Shown piece by piece: positions 7,955 to 16,228 of a stretch of DNA of 63,297 nucleotides (position 1 is its first letter; each line of letters starts with the position of its first letter). This stretch comes from Aquibium sp. ELW1220 (GTDB taxonomy: Bacteria > Pseudomonadota > Alphaproteobacteria > Rhizobiales > Rhizobiaceae): contig NZ_JAOAOQ010000033.1 of the NCBI RefSeq assembly GCF_030398385.1, positions 1 to 63,297 on the forward strand, given 5' to 3'. Both the position numbers and the translations under genes were made by a program. Below the pieces are notes generated by a model. The model saw nothing but the letters and a program-made list of their open reading frames with translations. It was not told the origin of the DNA and made no database searches.

Positions 7955-8253
7955 CAGAACACCGTCAGGAGGTCGTCGGAAATCCTCTGCCTGAAGCGGG
8001 GCTTCATCTGGGCCGACTCGTCGGTCAATCGCGTCTCGATTCCGAGTTCTTCGGACAAATCCGGTCCGATCCCGAAGAAGTCGAAGCCTGAGACGTTCGG
8101 CGGCGGATCATACTCCACCAGCAGGTCCAGATCGCTGTCCTCGCGGTTGTCGCCGCGGGCGCGCGAGCCGAACATCTGCAGACGCGTGATGCCGCGGGCG
8201 CGCAATGCGGGCTCCATCTCCTTCAGCCGGGCGATGATCTCGTCGCGTGTCAT
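7954..8253 (-). CDS. mntA: MntA-like minimal nucleotidyltransferase antitoxin
   Basis: A 99-residue MNT-fold nucleotidyltransferase with the motif GSRARGDNREDSDLDLLVE at 29-47 (GSX10DXD, with Asp41 and Asp43 as metal ligands). In MntA-HepT systems this protein silences the HEPN toxin by (oligo)AMPylating its conserved Tyr. It is transcribed ahead of hepT with a one-base overlap. The pair lies on the strand opposite to, and between, suyB and slcC, so it interrupts the sulfolactate gene set. The ATG at 8253 is the start that leaves only the MNT domain; the frame stays open far upstream, but over slcC. Confidence 0.87.
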   Translation of the reverse strand: MTRDEIIARLKEMEPALRARGITRLQMFGSRARGDNREDSDLDLLVEYDPPPNVSGFDFFGIGPDLSEELGIETRLTDESAQMKPRFRQRISDDLLTVF

Positions 8254-8358
8254 GGCAGGTCGTATCGGTCCACCGTGGTGCAGGACCGAATATAATACGA
8301 ATCCCGGCGTCAAGCGAGACGCGCAGGCGCTCCGGGCGATTGAATGAGGGAGGCGCAC

Positions 8359-9288
8359 ATGCCTGACGTCGTCATCACCGAATTCATGGACGAGGCGGCC
8401 GTCGCGCGGCTGAGGGCCCGTTTCGACACGCTCTACGACCCGGCGCTCGTCGATCGGGGCGACGATCTGCGCGCCGCCGTGGCCGACGCCCGCGCCCTGA
8501 TCGTACGCAACCGCACGCAGGTGCGCGGCGCGCTGCTGGACGCGGCGACGTCTCTGACCTCCGTCGGCCGCCTCGGCGTCGGTCTCGACAACATCGACGT
8601 GGAAGCCTGCCGGGCGCGCGGCATTTCGGTCTACCCCGCCACCGGCGCCAACGATCTCTCGGTGGCCGAATACGTCATGGCGGCGGCAATGACGCTCCTG
8701 CGCGGCGCCTTCTTCGCCAGCGCCGACGTGGCGGCGGGCGCCTGGCCGCGCCAGCGCCTGATCGGCCGCGAGCTGGCGGGCAGGACGATGGGCCTCGTCG
8801 GCCTCGGCTCGATCGCCCGCGAGGTCGCCTGGCGGGCGCAGGCCTTCGGCATGCAGGTGGTCGCCTATGACCCCATGCTGGCCGCCGATCATCCCGCCTG
8901 GCGGAAGGCCCGCAACGTCCCGCTCGACGGCCTGCTGGCGCTCTCGGACGTCGTCAGCCTGCACGTCCCGCTGACCGACGCGACGAGAAACATGATCGGA
9001 GCCGGGCAGTTGGCGGCGATGAAGCCCGATGCGATCCTGATCAACGCCGCCCGCGGCGGCGTCGTCGACGAGGCGGCGCTGGCTGTCGCGCTGCGCAACA
9101 AGCGGCTGGGCGGCGCGGCGCTCGACGTCTTCGCCGAGGAACCGCTTTCGGCGGTCGCAGGCGAACGCTTCAAGGGGATCGACAACCTGATCCTGACCCC
9201 ACACGTCGCGGGCGTGACAGTCGAGTCGAACGTGCGCGTCTCCGACCTTATCGCCGACACGGTCATCGCCCATCTGGAGAAGGCCTGA
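8359..9288 (+). CDS. slcC: D-isomer-specific 2-hydroxyacid dehydrogenase, probable (S)-sulfolactate dehydrogenase SlcC
   Basis: A 309-residue NAD-dependent dehydrogenase. The Rossmann motif GLVGLGSIAREVA lies near 145-157 and the catalytic Arg-Glu-His set is in NAARGGVVDE, DVFAEEPL and LTPHVAG. In the family, SlcC oxidises (S)-sulfolactate to sulfopyruvate, and ComC reduces sulfopyruvate to the (R)-isomer used by SuyAB. The assignment rests on adjacency to comC and suyAB, since the fold alone would also fit phosphoglycerate or glycerate dehydrogenase. The ATG at 8359 has AGGGAGG six bases upstream, clearly better than the ATG at 8344. The stop overlaps the comC ATG by one base. Confidence 0.78.
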   Translation: MPDVVITEFMDEAAVARLRARFDTLYDPALVDRGDDLRAAVADARALIVRNRTQVRGALLDAATSLTSVGRLGVGLDNIDVEACRARGISVYPATGANDLSVAEYVMAAAMTLLRGAFFASADVAAGAWPRQRLIGRELAGRTMGLVGLGSIAREVAWRAQAFGMQVVAYDPMLAADHPAWRKARNVPLDGLLALSDVVSLHVPLTDATRNMIGAGQLAAMKPDAILINAARGGVVDEAALAVALRNKRLGGAALDVFAEEPLSAVAGERFKGIDNLILTPHVAGVTVESNVRVSDLIADTVIAHLEKA

Positions 9289-10295
9289 TGCCGGACACCA
9301 CGCTCACCATAGCTGAGGCGCATGCGCTGGTCTGGGCGGCGCTGACCGCCTCGCGGACCTCGTCCGGGAATGCGGCGATCGTCGCCGACGCGCTGATCGG
9401 GGCGGAACTGTCTGGTCAGGGCGGGCATGGCCTGCGGCGTGTGCCGGCCTATGCCGCGCAGGCGAAGGCGGGCAAGGTCGACGGCTACGCGGTGCCGATC
9501 GCCACCCGCATCCGGCCGGGCGCGGTGGCGATCGACGCCGCGAACGGCTTTGCCTATCCCGCTCTCGACGTCGCGTCGCGCGAACTGGCCTTCATAACCC
9601 CCGAGCAGGGCATCGCCGCGGCCGGCATCCGGCGCTCGCACCATGCCGGCGTGGCCGGACTGGTGGTTGAATCATTGGCGGAGAAGGGCCTCGTGGCGCT
9701 CCTGTTCTCCAATGCGCCGGCCGCCATCGCGCCATGGGGCGGACGGCGTCCGCTCTACGGCACCGACCCCATCGCCTTCGCCTGCCCGACCGCCGACGGT
9801 GCGACCATCGTCGTCGACGTGTCCATGTCGAAGGTCGCGCGCGGCCGGATCATGGCCGCGAACCAGAAGGACGAGCCGATCCCCGAAGGCTGGGCACTGG
9901 ACGCCGAAGGCCACCCGACCACCGATGCGAAGGCGGCGCTCGCCGGCACCATGGTGCCGCTCGGCGACGCCAAGGGCACGGCGCTGGCGCTGATGGTGGA
10001 ACTGCTCTGCGCCGGCCTGACCGGCGCGAACTACGCCTTCGAGCAGACCTCCTTCTTCGACGCCGAGGGCGCGGCGCCGGGCACGGGTCAGCTGCTGATC
10101 GCCATCGATCCGGAAACCTTCGGCGGAACCCGCGCGTTGGACCGCTTCGCGGCGATGGCGGCGATGGTTGCCGGCACGGAAGGCGCCCGGTTGCCAGGGT
10201 CGAGGCGGCAGGCTATTCGTGACCGCCTCCGGCGCGACGGCCTGCAGGCCGATGCCGCGCTCGTCAGGGAAATCGAACATTTGGCCGCCGGCTGA
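9288..10295 (+). CDS. comC: Malate/L-lactate dehydrogenase family oxidoreductase, probable (R)-sulfolactate dehydrogenase ComC
   Basis: A 335-residue member of the Ldh_2 family (LDH2/MDH2/YlbC fold), recognisable from GQGGHGLRRVPAY near 43-55, HHAGVAGLVVE near 117-127 and YGTDPIAFACP. Family members use NAD(P)H on 2-oxo or hydroxy acids. ComC interconverts sulfopyruvate and (2R)-sulfolactate. Its one-base overlap with slcC and the nearby suyAB make the sulfolactate role likely. By fold alone it could be a malate or ureidoglycolate dehydrogenase. The aldehyde dehydrogenase gene begins 19 bases after its stop. Confidence 0.8.
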   Translation: MPDTTLTIAEAHALVWAALTASRTSSGNAAIVADALIGAELSGQGGHGLRRVPAYAAQAKAGKVDGYAVPIATRIRPGAVAIDAANGFAYPALDVASRELAFITPEQGIAAAGIRRSHHAGVAGLVVESLAEKGLVALLFSNAPAAIAPWGGRRPLYGTDPIAFACPTADGATIVVDVSMSKVARGRIMAANQKDEPIPEGWALDAEGHPTTDAKAALAGTMVPLGDAKGTALALMVELLCAGLTGANYAFEQTSFFDAEGAAPGTGQLLIAIDPETFGGTRALDRFAAMAAMVAGTEGARLPGSRRQAIRDRLRRDGLQADAALVREIEHLAAG

Positions 10296-10314
10296 GGCGG
10301 CAGGAGGCACACCG

Positions 10315-11772
10315 ATGCTGCAGAAGTCCAATCACTACATGCGCCAGGCCAACCTGATCGGCGGCGAGTGGGTGCAGGCCGATTCCGGCGCGACGCTCGA
10401 CGTGACGAATCCGGCCAACGGCCAGAAGCTCGGCACGGTGCCGAAGTCCGGCAAGGCGGAAACGCGCCGTGCCATCGAGGCGGCCGACAAGGCCTTCAGG
10501 ACCTTCCGCAAGACGACCGCCAACGAGCGCTCCAAGATGCTGCGCAAGCTGCACGACCTGATCCTCGAGAACCAGGATGCGCTGGCCGAACTGCTGACGA
10601 TCGAGCAGGGCAAGTCGCTGGCCGAATCCAGGGGCGAGGTCGGCGCATCGGCAGCCTATGTGCTCTGGTTCGCCGAGGAGGCGCGCCGCACCTATGGCGA
10701 CGTGGTTCCGTCGCCCTGGGCCGACCGCCGCATCATCGTCACGCGCGAGCCGGTCGGCGTCATCGCCGCCATCACGCCGTGGAACTTCCCGTCCTCGATG
10801 CTCGCCCGCAAGATCGGCCCGGCGATCGCGGCCGGCTGCACCACCGTCGTCAAGCCCGCCTCGCAGACGCCCTATTCGGGCCTCGCCTGGGGCGCGCTGT
10901 GCGAGGAGGCCGGCATCCCGGCCGGCGTCGTCAACATCGTCACCGGCTCGGCCGGCGAAATCGGCGACGAGATTTGCGCCAACCCGCTGGTCAAGAAGAT
11001 CACCTTCACCGGCTCGACCGAGGTCGGCAAGATCCTGATCGAGAAGTCGGCAGCGACCGTCAAGAAGGTGTCGATGGAACTGGGCGGCAACGCGCCGTTC
11101 GTCGTGTTCGACGATGCCGACATAGACCGCGCGGTCGAAGGGGCCATGGTCGCCAAGTACCGCAATTCGGGCCAGACCTGCGTCTGCACCAACCGCTTCT
11201 TCGTCCAGGCGGGCGTCTACGACGCCTTCGTCGAAAAGCTCGCCGCCGCGTCGGCGAAGCTCAAGGTCGGCTCGGGCCTCGATGCCGGCGTCCAGCAGGG
11301 CCCGCTGATCGACGGCAAGGCGGTCGAGAAGGTCGAGGAACTGATCGGCGACGCCACCGCCAGGGGCGGCACGGTGGTCACCGGCGGCAAGCGCCATGCG
11401 CTCGGCGGCTCCTTCTTCGAGCCGACGGTGATTTCCGGCGCCACGCCCGACATGCGCTTCATGAAGGAAGAGATCTTCGGCCCGGTCGCACCGGTGTTCA
11501 AGTTCACCACCGAGGACGAGGCCGTCGCGCTCGCCAACGACACCGAATACGGCCTCGCCTGCTACTTCTACAGCTCCGATCTCGGCCGCGTGTTCCGGGT
11601 CATGGAGAACCTGAAATACGGCATGGTCGGCGTCAACGAAGGCCTGATCACAACGCCCGAGGCGCCCTTCGGCGGCGTCAAGGAAAGCGGCCTCGGCCGC
11701 GAGGGTGGACACCAGGGCATCGAGGACTATCTCGACACCAAATACGTCTGCATCGGCGGCCTCGGCCTCTGA
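10315..11772 (+). CDS. NAD(P)-dependent aldehyde dehydrogenase, GabD-like (candidate sulfolactaldehyde dehydrogenase)
   Basis: A 485-residue ALDH of the succinate-semialdehyde dehydrogenase subfamily. Visible motifs are the ITPWNFP cofactor/substrate loop, MELGGNAP with the general-base Glu, and NSGQTCVC with the catalytic Cys. The start at 10315 has CAGGAGG eight bases upstream; the open frame extends further 5' over comC but without homology. Among relatives, SlaB oxidises 3-sulfolactaldehyde to sulfolactate in sulfoquinovose breakdown. Placement between comC and a mutarotase makes that an attractive hypothesis here. Plain succinate-semialdehyde dehydrogenase is the alternative. Confidence 0.88.
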   Translation: MLQKSNHYMRQANLIGGEWVQADSGATLDVTNPANGQKLGTVPKSGKAETRRAIEAADKAFRTFRKTTANERSKMLRKLHDLILENQDALAELLTIEQGKSLAESRGEVGASAAYVLWFAEEARRTYGDVVPSPWADRRIIVTREPVGVIAAITPWNFPSSMLARKIGPAIAAGCTTVVKPASQTPYSGLAWGALCEEAGIPAGVVNIVTGSAGEIGDEICANPLVKKITFTGSTEVGKILIEKSAATVKKVSMELGGNAPFVVFDDADIDRAVEGAMVAKYRNSGQTCVCTNRFFVQAGVYDAFVEKLAAASAKLKVGSGLDAGVQQGPLIDGKAVEKVEELIGDATARGGTVVTGGKRHALGGSFFEPTVISGATPDMRFMKEEIFGPVAPVFKFTTEDEAVALANDTEYGLACYFYSSDLGRVFRVMENLKYGMVGVNEGLITTPEAPFGGVKESGLGREGGHQGIEDYLDTKYVCIGGLGL

Positions 11773-11840
11773 TCGACGCGTAAACGGGCAGGGCGCCCCC
11801 GGCACAGGCGCCCGCATCTTCTGGCTGAGGGGAGCGCCAT

Positions 11841-12860
11841 ATGGCGGATGCCGAGGAGTTCGGGACGACGCCGGAGGGCGAGGCCGTCCAGCGTGTCGAG
11901 ATCAGGGGCGGGGGGCTCACCGCCCGCATCCTGACCTGGGGCGCGGTGGTGCAGGACCTGCGGCTGGCCGAGCATGACGCGCCGCTGGTGCTGGGCTTCG
12001 AGCGCTTCGAGGACTACCCGGTCCACTCCGCCTATTTCGGCGCCATCGCCGGCCGCTACGCCAACCGCATCGCCAGCGGGCGGTTCACGATCGAGGGCCG
12101 GCGGTTTCAGGCCGACACCAACTTTCTCGGCCGGCACACGCTGCATGGCGGCGCAAAGGGGACCGGCAAGCGCGTCTGGCGGCTCACCGACCGCGGGCCG
12201 GATTTCGTCACGCTGGCGCTGACCGATCCGGACGGCGCGATGGGCTTCCCGGGCAATCTCGAGATCGCCTGCACCTATCGGCTCAAGCTGCCCGGCACGC
12301 TGTCGGTCCAGCTGTCGGCCACCACCGACCAGCCGACGCTGTGCAACCTCGCGCACCACTCCTATTTCAACCTCAACGACGGCGGCATGAACGACGTGCT
12401 CGGCCACCGGCTGATGATGCCGGCGCAGGCCTACACGCCTGTCGACGACGAACTGATCCCGACCGGCGTCGTCCAGCCCGTCGAGGGCACGCCCTTCGAC
12501 TTCCTGCTGCCGCGCCCCGTCGGCATGAAGGTCGGCGGCGAGCAGGTGCTCTACGACCACAATTTCTGCATCGCCGCCGCGCGCGGCCCGCTCAGGCAGA
12601 TGGCCTGGGCGCAGGGGCCGAACTCGGGCGTCGAGATGGAGGTCTGGTCGACCGAGCCGGGCCTGCAGTTCTACGCCGGCCACAAGGTCGCCCGCACCGT
12701 GCCCGGCCTCGGCGGCCGCACCTACGCCGCCTATGCCGGCTTTGCCATGGAGCCGCAGATCTGGCCCGATTCGCCGAACCGCCCCTATTTCCCGCAAGCC
12801 CTGCTCTATCCGGGCGACCGCTACCGGCAGACGACGGAGTACCGGTTCAGGCTGGGGTGA
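11841..12860 (+). CDS. galM: Aldose 1-epimerase (mutarotase)
   Basis: A 339-residue GalM-fold enzyme that interconverts alpha and beta anomers of an aldose. The substrate-binding and catalytic residues are in GRYANRIASGRF, HTLHGG, AHHSYFNL (catalytic His) and EPQIWPDSPNRPYFP (catalytic Glu region). The ATG at 11841 is preceded by GGGGAGC. It is the last gene of the rightward set and overlaps the convergent kinase end by 14 bases. Relatives of this family act on sulfoquinovose, so it may serve the same pathway as the suy genes, but the sugar cannot be read from sequence. Confidence 0.9.
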   Translation: MADAEEFGTTPEGEAVQRVEIRGGGLTARILTWGAVVQDLRLAEHDAPLVLGFERFEDYPVHSAYFGAIAGRYANRIASGRFTIEGRRFQADTNFLGRHTLHGGAKGTGKRVWRLTDRGPDFVTLALTDPDGAMGFPGNLEIACTYRLKLPGTLSVQLSATTDQPTLCNLAHHSYFNLNDGGMNDVLGHRLMMPAQAYTPVDDELIPTGVVQPVEGTPFDFLLPRPVGMKVGGEQVLYDHNFCIAAARGPLRQMAWAQGPNSGVEMEVWSTEPGLQFYAGHKVARTVPGLGGRTYAAYAGFAMEPQIWPDSPNRPYFPQALLYPGDRYRQTTEYRFRLG

Positions 12861-13788
12861 GGGGTACCGCGAAGGCCTGGCGCAGCACCTCGAACGGCGC
12901 CAGCGCCCCGCGCACCTGCACGACGGCGGCGGCCACCGCGTGCGCCCTGCGCGCGGCGGCCTCGGGCGCGTCGCCTGCGAGGCGGGCGGCGAGGTAGCCG
13001 CCGTTGAAGCTGTCGCCGGCGCCGGTGGTGTCGACCGGGTTTTCCACGGCAACCGCCGGGATCGTCTCGCGCCGATCGTCCGAGACCACCAGCGCCGGCC
13101 CGGCGCCGTCCTTGATCACGATCTCGGAAACGCCCGCCTGCTTCAGCCGCGCGACGGTGTCGGCCGGCGTCGCGTCGCCGAACAGCGCCTGCTCGTCCGG
13201 GAAGGTCGGCAGCGCGATGTCGCAGACGGCAAGGGCCTCCGCAATGGCTGCGCGGGCGGCATCGATCGAAGGCCACAGGCGCGGGCGGTAATTCGGGTCG
13301 AAGGCGATGCGGGTACCGGCCCGGCGTGCGTCCGCGATGGCCGCAAGCAGCGTCCGGCGCGGCGTTTCGTCGAGGATGGCGAGCGTGATGCCCGAGACGT
13401 ACACCAGCGCGCGGTCCGTGAGCGAGGCGCGAAGCGCTGCCGGATCGTCGGCGAGGCGCCGCGCGGCGGCGTCGGCGCGCCAGTAGGTGAAGGAGCGCTC
13501 CGCCCCGGTGAGCGTGATGGCGTAGAGGCCGGGCCGCGCGCCGGGGATGACCGGGCTCCCGGCGATGCCGATGCCGGCGTCGCGCATGAAGGCGATCTGT
13601 TTTTCGGAGAAGGGGTCGTCGCCGAAGGCGCTGACATAGTCGGCCGGACGGGCCGTATCCGTCAGCGCCCGCAGCGCCCAGAGCGTGTTGAACGTGTCGC
13701 CGGCAAAGCCCAAGTGCCAGGCATCGCCGCCGGTGCCGGACAGTTCCAGCATGCATTCGCCGATCGACGCGATCCCCTGTCCGGCCAT
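12847..13788 (-). CDS. kdgK: PfkB-family sugar kinase, 2-keto-3-deoxygluconate kinase-like
   Basis: A 313-residue ribokinase-fold kinase. The N-terminal SIGECMLELSG and GGDAWHLGFAGDTFNTLWAL resemble KdgK, and the C-terminal signature DTTGAGDSFNGGYLA near 252-266 holds the catalytic Asp and anion hole. It would phosphorylate 2-keto-3-deoxygluconate or a related hexose acid. It converges on galM with a 14-base overlap of coding ends, so it is a separate transcription unit. A sulfonated substrate is unlikely, because the position normally phosphorylated would be blocked. Confidence 0.85.
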   Translation of the reverse strand: MAGQGIASIGECMLELSGTGGDAWHLGFAGDTFNTLWALRALTDTARPADYVSAFGDDPFSEKQIAFMRDAGIGIAGSPVIPGARPGLYAITLTGAERSFTYWRADAAARRLADDPAALRASLTDRALVYVSGITLAILDETPRRTLLAAIADARRAGTRIAFDPNYRPRLWPSIDAARAAIAEALAVCDIALPTFPDEQALFGDATPADTVARLKQAGVSEIVIKDGAGPALVVSDDRRETIPAVAVENPVDTTGAGDSFNGGYLAARLAGDAPEAAARRAHAVAAAVVQVRGALAPFEVLRQAFAVPLTPA

Positions 13789-13857
13789 GATCTTCTCCCT
13801 TTTCCGCCCCCTCTACACGCGCCGCTGCACGAAGGCGAGGGGCAGAGATACCGGTCC

Positions 13858-13888
13858 TTGACCTTCCGGCAACTGGAGGCCCTACACC
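13858..13888 (+). promoter_or_regulatory. CueR/HmrR-type (MerR family) promoter
   Basis: TTGACC (13858-13863) and TACACC (13883-13888) are separated by 19 bases, the stretched spacing of MerR-family promoters. Between them lies the dyad CCTTCC-N7-GGAGGC, close to the copper-responsive CueR/HmrR operator. It is oriented toward the FixH/YtkA-like gene, about 80 bases upstream of its ATG. Confidence 0.65.
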
Positions 13889-13967
13889 TGCTTTCGCAAT
13901 GCGGGCATAGTCGCGTCAGGGCATTGGGCAGGCCGCCCTTCGCGCGGCCAGACGGGTTGAACCGACC

Positions 13968-14396
13968 ATGAAGAAGCTGATCTACGTTCTCGTCGCCGTG
14001 GTGGCACTCGCGGTCGCCTTCGTCGGATGGCGCATGACGATGTCGCCGCCGGACGATCTCGACCTTGCCCGTTCGAAGCCCACGCAGGCCGGCACTTTCG
14101 TGGTCGCCGTCGGGCCGGAGAGCGAACCGCTGCTGCAGGGACCTCTGCACAGCTGGATCGTGACCGTGACGACGCCCGCCGGCGCGCCGGTCGACGATGC
14201 GACGATCAGCGTCGACGGCGGCATGCCGCAGCATGGCCACGGCCTGCCGACCGCGCCCGCCGTGACCGCCGCGCTCGGCGAGGGCCGCTACCGGATCGAG
14301 GGTGTCCGCTTCAACATGGGCGGCTGGTGGGAACTGAAGCTCGCCATCGCCGCCGGCGGCGCCAGCGACGCCGTCACCTTCAACCTCGTGATGTGA
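13968..14396 (+). CDS. FixH/YtkA-like membrane-anchored protein
   Basis: A 142-residue protein with one N-terminal hydrophobic segment (residues 3-21), then an extracytoplasmic immunoglobulin-like domain of the YtkA/FixH type. The His-rich stretch DGGMPQHGHGLP at about 84-95 is a plausible copper ligand set. Such proteins are often annotated as auxin-binding or copper-chaperone-like. The start is ATG 13968. It is followed after 7 bases by the dihaem peroxidase and preceded by a CueR/HmrR-like promoter, together suggesting a copper- or redox-stress operon. The exact role is unknown. Confidence 0.75.
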   Translation: MKKLIYVLVAVVALAVAFVGWRMTMSPPDDLDLARSKPTQAGTFVVAVGPESEPLLQGPLHSWIVTVTTPAGAPVDDATISVDGGMPQHGHGLPTAPAVTAALGEGRYRIEGVRFNMGGWWELKLAIAAGGASDAVTFNLVM

Positions 14397-14403
14397 GACG
14401 GCG

Positions 14404-15666
14404 ATGCGCCCATCTCGGCTGACGACGTCCCTGGCCGCCCTGGCAGCTGTGCTGCTGTCGGCCGCCTGCAAGCCGTCGAGCGTCACGGAGGAGGAAGCGC
14501 GTATCGTTGCCTCGCTGTCTCTGTCGGCGCTGCCGCCGCTGCCAGCCGACCCGTCGAACCGCGTCGCCGACGATCCCGCGGCCGCCGCGCTCGGGCAGGC
14601 GCTGTTCTTCGACCATGATCTGTCCGCCGACGGCGCGGTCTCCTGCGCCTCCTGCCACCAGCCGACGCGGCGCTTCCAGGATGGCATCGCGCGGGCGATC
14701 GGCGTCGGCGAGGCCGACCGCCGCACCATGCCGCTGGAGGGCGTCGCCTGGAGCCCGTGGCAGTTCTGGGACGGCCGCGCCGACAGCCTGTGGGCGCAGG
14801 CACTCGGACCGTGGGAGAACCCGGTCGAGCATGGCGGCAACCGTGTCGCGCTGGTGCGCCGCGTGGCGAGCGCCTACCGCGCCGAGTATGAATCGGTGTT
14901 CGGGCCGCTGCCCGACCTGTCGGGACTGCCCGAGAACGCGGGTCCGTTCGGCAGCGAGACGGAGCGCGCGGCCTGGGCGGCATTGTCGAACGAGGAGCGC
15001 ACCCGCGTCGACCGCATCTTTGCCGACATGGGCAAGGCGATCGCCGCCTTCGAGCGCCGGATCGTGCCGGTCGAGACCCGTTTCGACCGCTTCGCCGACG
15101 CCCTCGCCGCAGGCCGGCGACCGGAGGGCGAAACCGCCCTGTCGGACCTCGAGATCGAGGGACTGAAGCTCTTCGTCGGCAAGGCCGCCTGCGTCGACTG
15201 CCACAACGGGCCGCGCCTCACCGACGATCATTTCCACAACACCGGCGTTCCGGCCGTGCCCGGCCTGCCGGAGGATCGCGGCCGGGCCACGGCGGTCGCC
15301 CGTGTGCTGGCCGATCCGTTCAACTGCCTCGGTGCCTTCTCCGATGCAGCGCCCGGGCAGTGTGGCGAGATCCGCTTCATGGTGAAGGAGGGCGAGGAAC
15401 TGGAACGCGCCTACAAGACGCCGTCGCTGCGCGGGGTGGCGGGGAGGGCGCCCTACATGCATTCCGGCCAGATCGCGACCCTGGAAGTGGTGGTGGACCA
15501 TTATTCGCGCGCGCCCGAAGCGCCGTCCGGACATACGGAGCTGGAGCCCTTCGTGCTGACCGACCGGGGACGCATGGCGCTCGTCGCCTTCCTGAGGACG
15601 CTGGAGCCGGCGGGCGAGGAGGCGGGTGCGGCAGCGCTTGCCGGCCGGGCGCCGTCCGGAAGTTGA
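14404..15666 (+). CDS. Dihaem cytochrome c peroxidase / MauG-family lipoprotein
   Basis: A 420-residue protein with a lipoprotein signal (LLSAAC, lipidated Cys22) and two c-type haem sites, CASCH at 81-85 and CVDCH at 263-267, typical of bacterial CcpA/MauG peroxidases. It would reduce H2O2 or perform a MauG-like oxidation in the periplasm. Other family features are FFDHDLSADGAVSCASCHQP and the late KTPSLRGVAGRAPYMHSGQIATL, where Met or His can be the distal ligand. It follows the FixH/YtkA-like gene closely and is probably co-transcribed. Confidence 0.9.
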   Translation: MRPSRLTTSLAALAAVLLSAACKPSSVTEEEARIVASLSLSALPPLPADPSNRVADDPAAAALGQALFFDHDLSADGAVSCASCHQPTRRFQDGIARAIGVGEADRRTMPLEGVAWSPWQFWDGRADSLWAQALGPWENPVEHGGNRVALVRRVASAYRAEYESVFGPLPDLSGLPENAGPFGSETERAAWAALSNEERTRVDRIFADMGKAIAAFERRIVPVETRFDRFADALAAGRRPEGETALSDLEIEGLKLFVGKAACVDCHNGPRLTDDHFHNTGVPAVPGLPEDRGRATAVARVLADPFNCLGAFSDAAPGQCGEIRFMVKEGEELERAYKTPSLRGVAGRAPYMHSGQIATLEVVVDHYSRAPEAPSGHTELEPFVLTDRGRMALVAFLRTLEPAGEEAGAAALAGRAPSGS

Positions 15667-15710
15667 TCCGGCGCAACACCGCCGGTACCGGATGCGGCTA
15701 GAGAAACCAG

Positions 15711-16142
15711 ATGCTCGTCAATCTCGCCCTCGGCACCTTCGTCATCGCGCTCACCGTCGTCATCCACACCTGGGGCCTGATCGCGGTCACGCACATGATG
15801 CGCATCCTGACTGCCCGGTTCCGCGTGCACGGGCACCGGAGCCGGACCCTGGCCATGGTCACGACCGTCATCGGCATCTTCGCCATCATGACCGTCGAGG
15901 TCTGGCTCTGGGCCGCCTTCCATCTCGGGCTCGGCGTGTTCGGCGACTTCGAGACGGCGCTCTACTTCTCCACCGTGACCTTCTCGACGCTCGGCTACGG
16001 CGACGTCGTTCCGGCCGCCGAATGGCGCCTCTTCGCCGCGCTCGAAGGCGTCAACGGCTTCCTGCTGATTGGCTGGTCGACCGCCTACCTCGTGGCGGCT
16101 GGCGTCAGGATCGGGCCTTTCCAGACGGGCGAGCATTTCTAA
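15711..16142 (+). CDS. Two-TM potassium channel protein (Ion_trans_2)
   Basis: A 143-residue protein with three or four hydrophobic stretches. Its pore loop carries the selectivity filter TLGYGDVVP at 93-101, preceded by the pore helix ALYFSTVTFS. No regulatory RCK/TrkA domain is fused. It is 45 bases downstream of the peroxidase gene on the same strand and may belong to the same transcript. It is a small K+-selective channel by homology; its physiological role is unknown. Confidence 0.85.
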   Translation: MLVNLALGTFVIALTVVIHTWGLIAVTHMMRILTARFRVHGHRSRTLAMVTTVIGIFAIMTVEVWLWAAFHLGLGVFGDFETALYFSTVTFSTLGYGDVVPAAEWRLFAALEGVNGFLLIGWSTAYLVAAGVRIGPFQTGEHF

Positions 16143-16228
16143 AAGGCGAGCCGGAGACGTTCGGGAAACCGCTGCGAAGACAAGGGCTTGGGCGCCGAGC
16201 CTGATTCAGTTCCTGCACTCAGCCCGCG

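Noticed and set aside
12847-13788. PfkB kinase as part of sulfosugar breakdown (a kinase for 2-keto-3-deoxy-6-sulfogluconate)
   Set aside because: The position normally phosphorylated carries the sulfonate in that compound, so phosphorylation is not expected; an ordinary KDG-type substrate is simpler.
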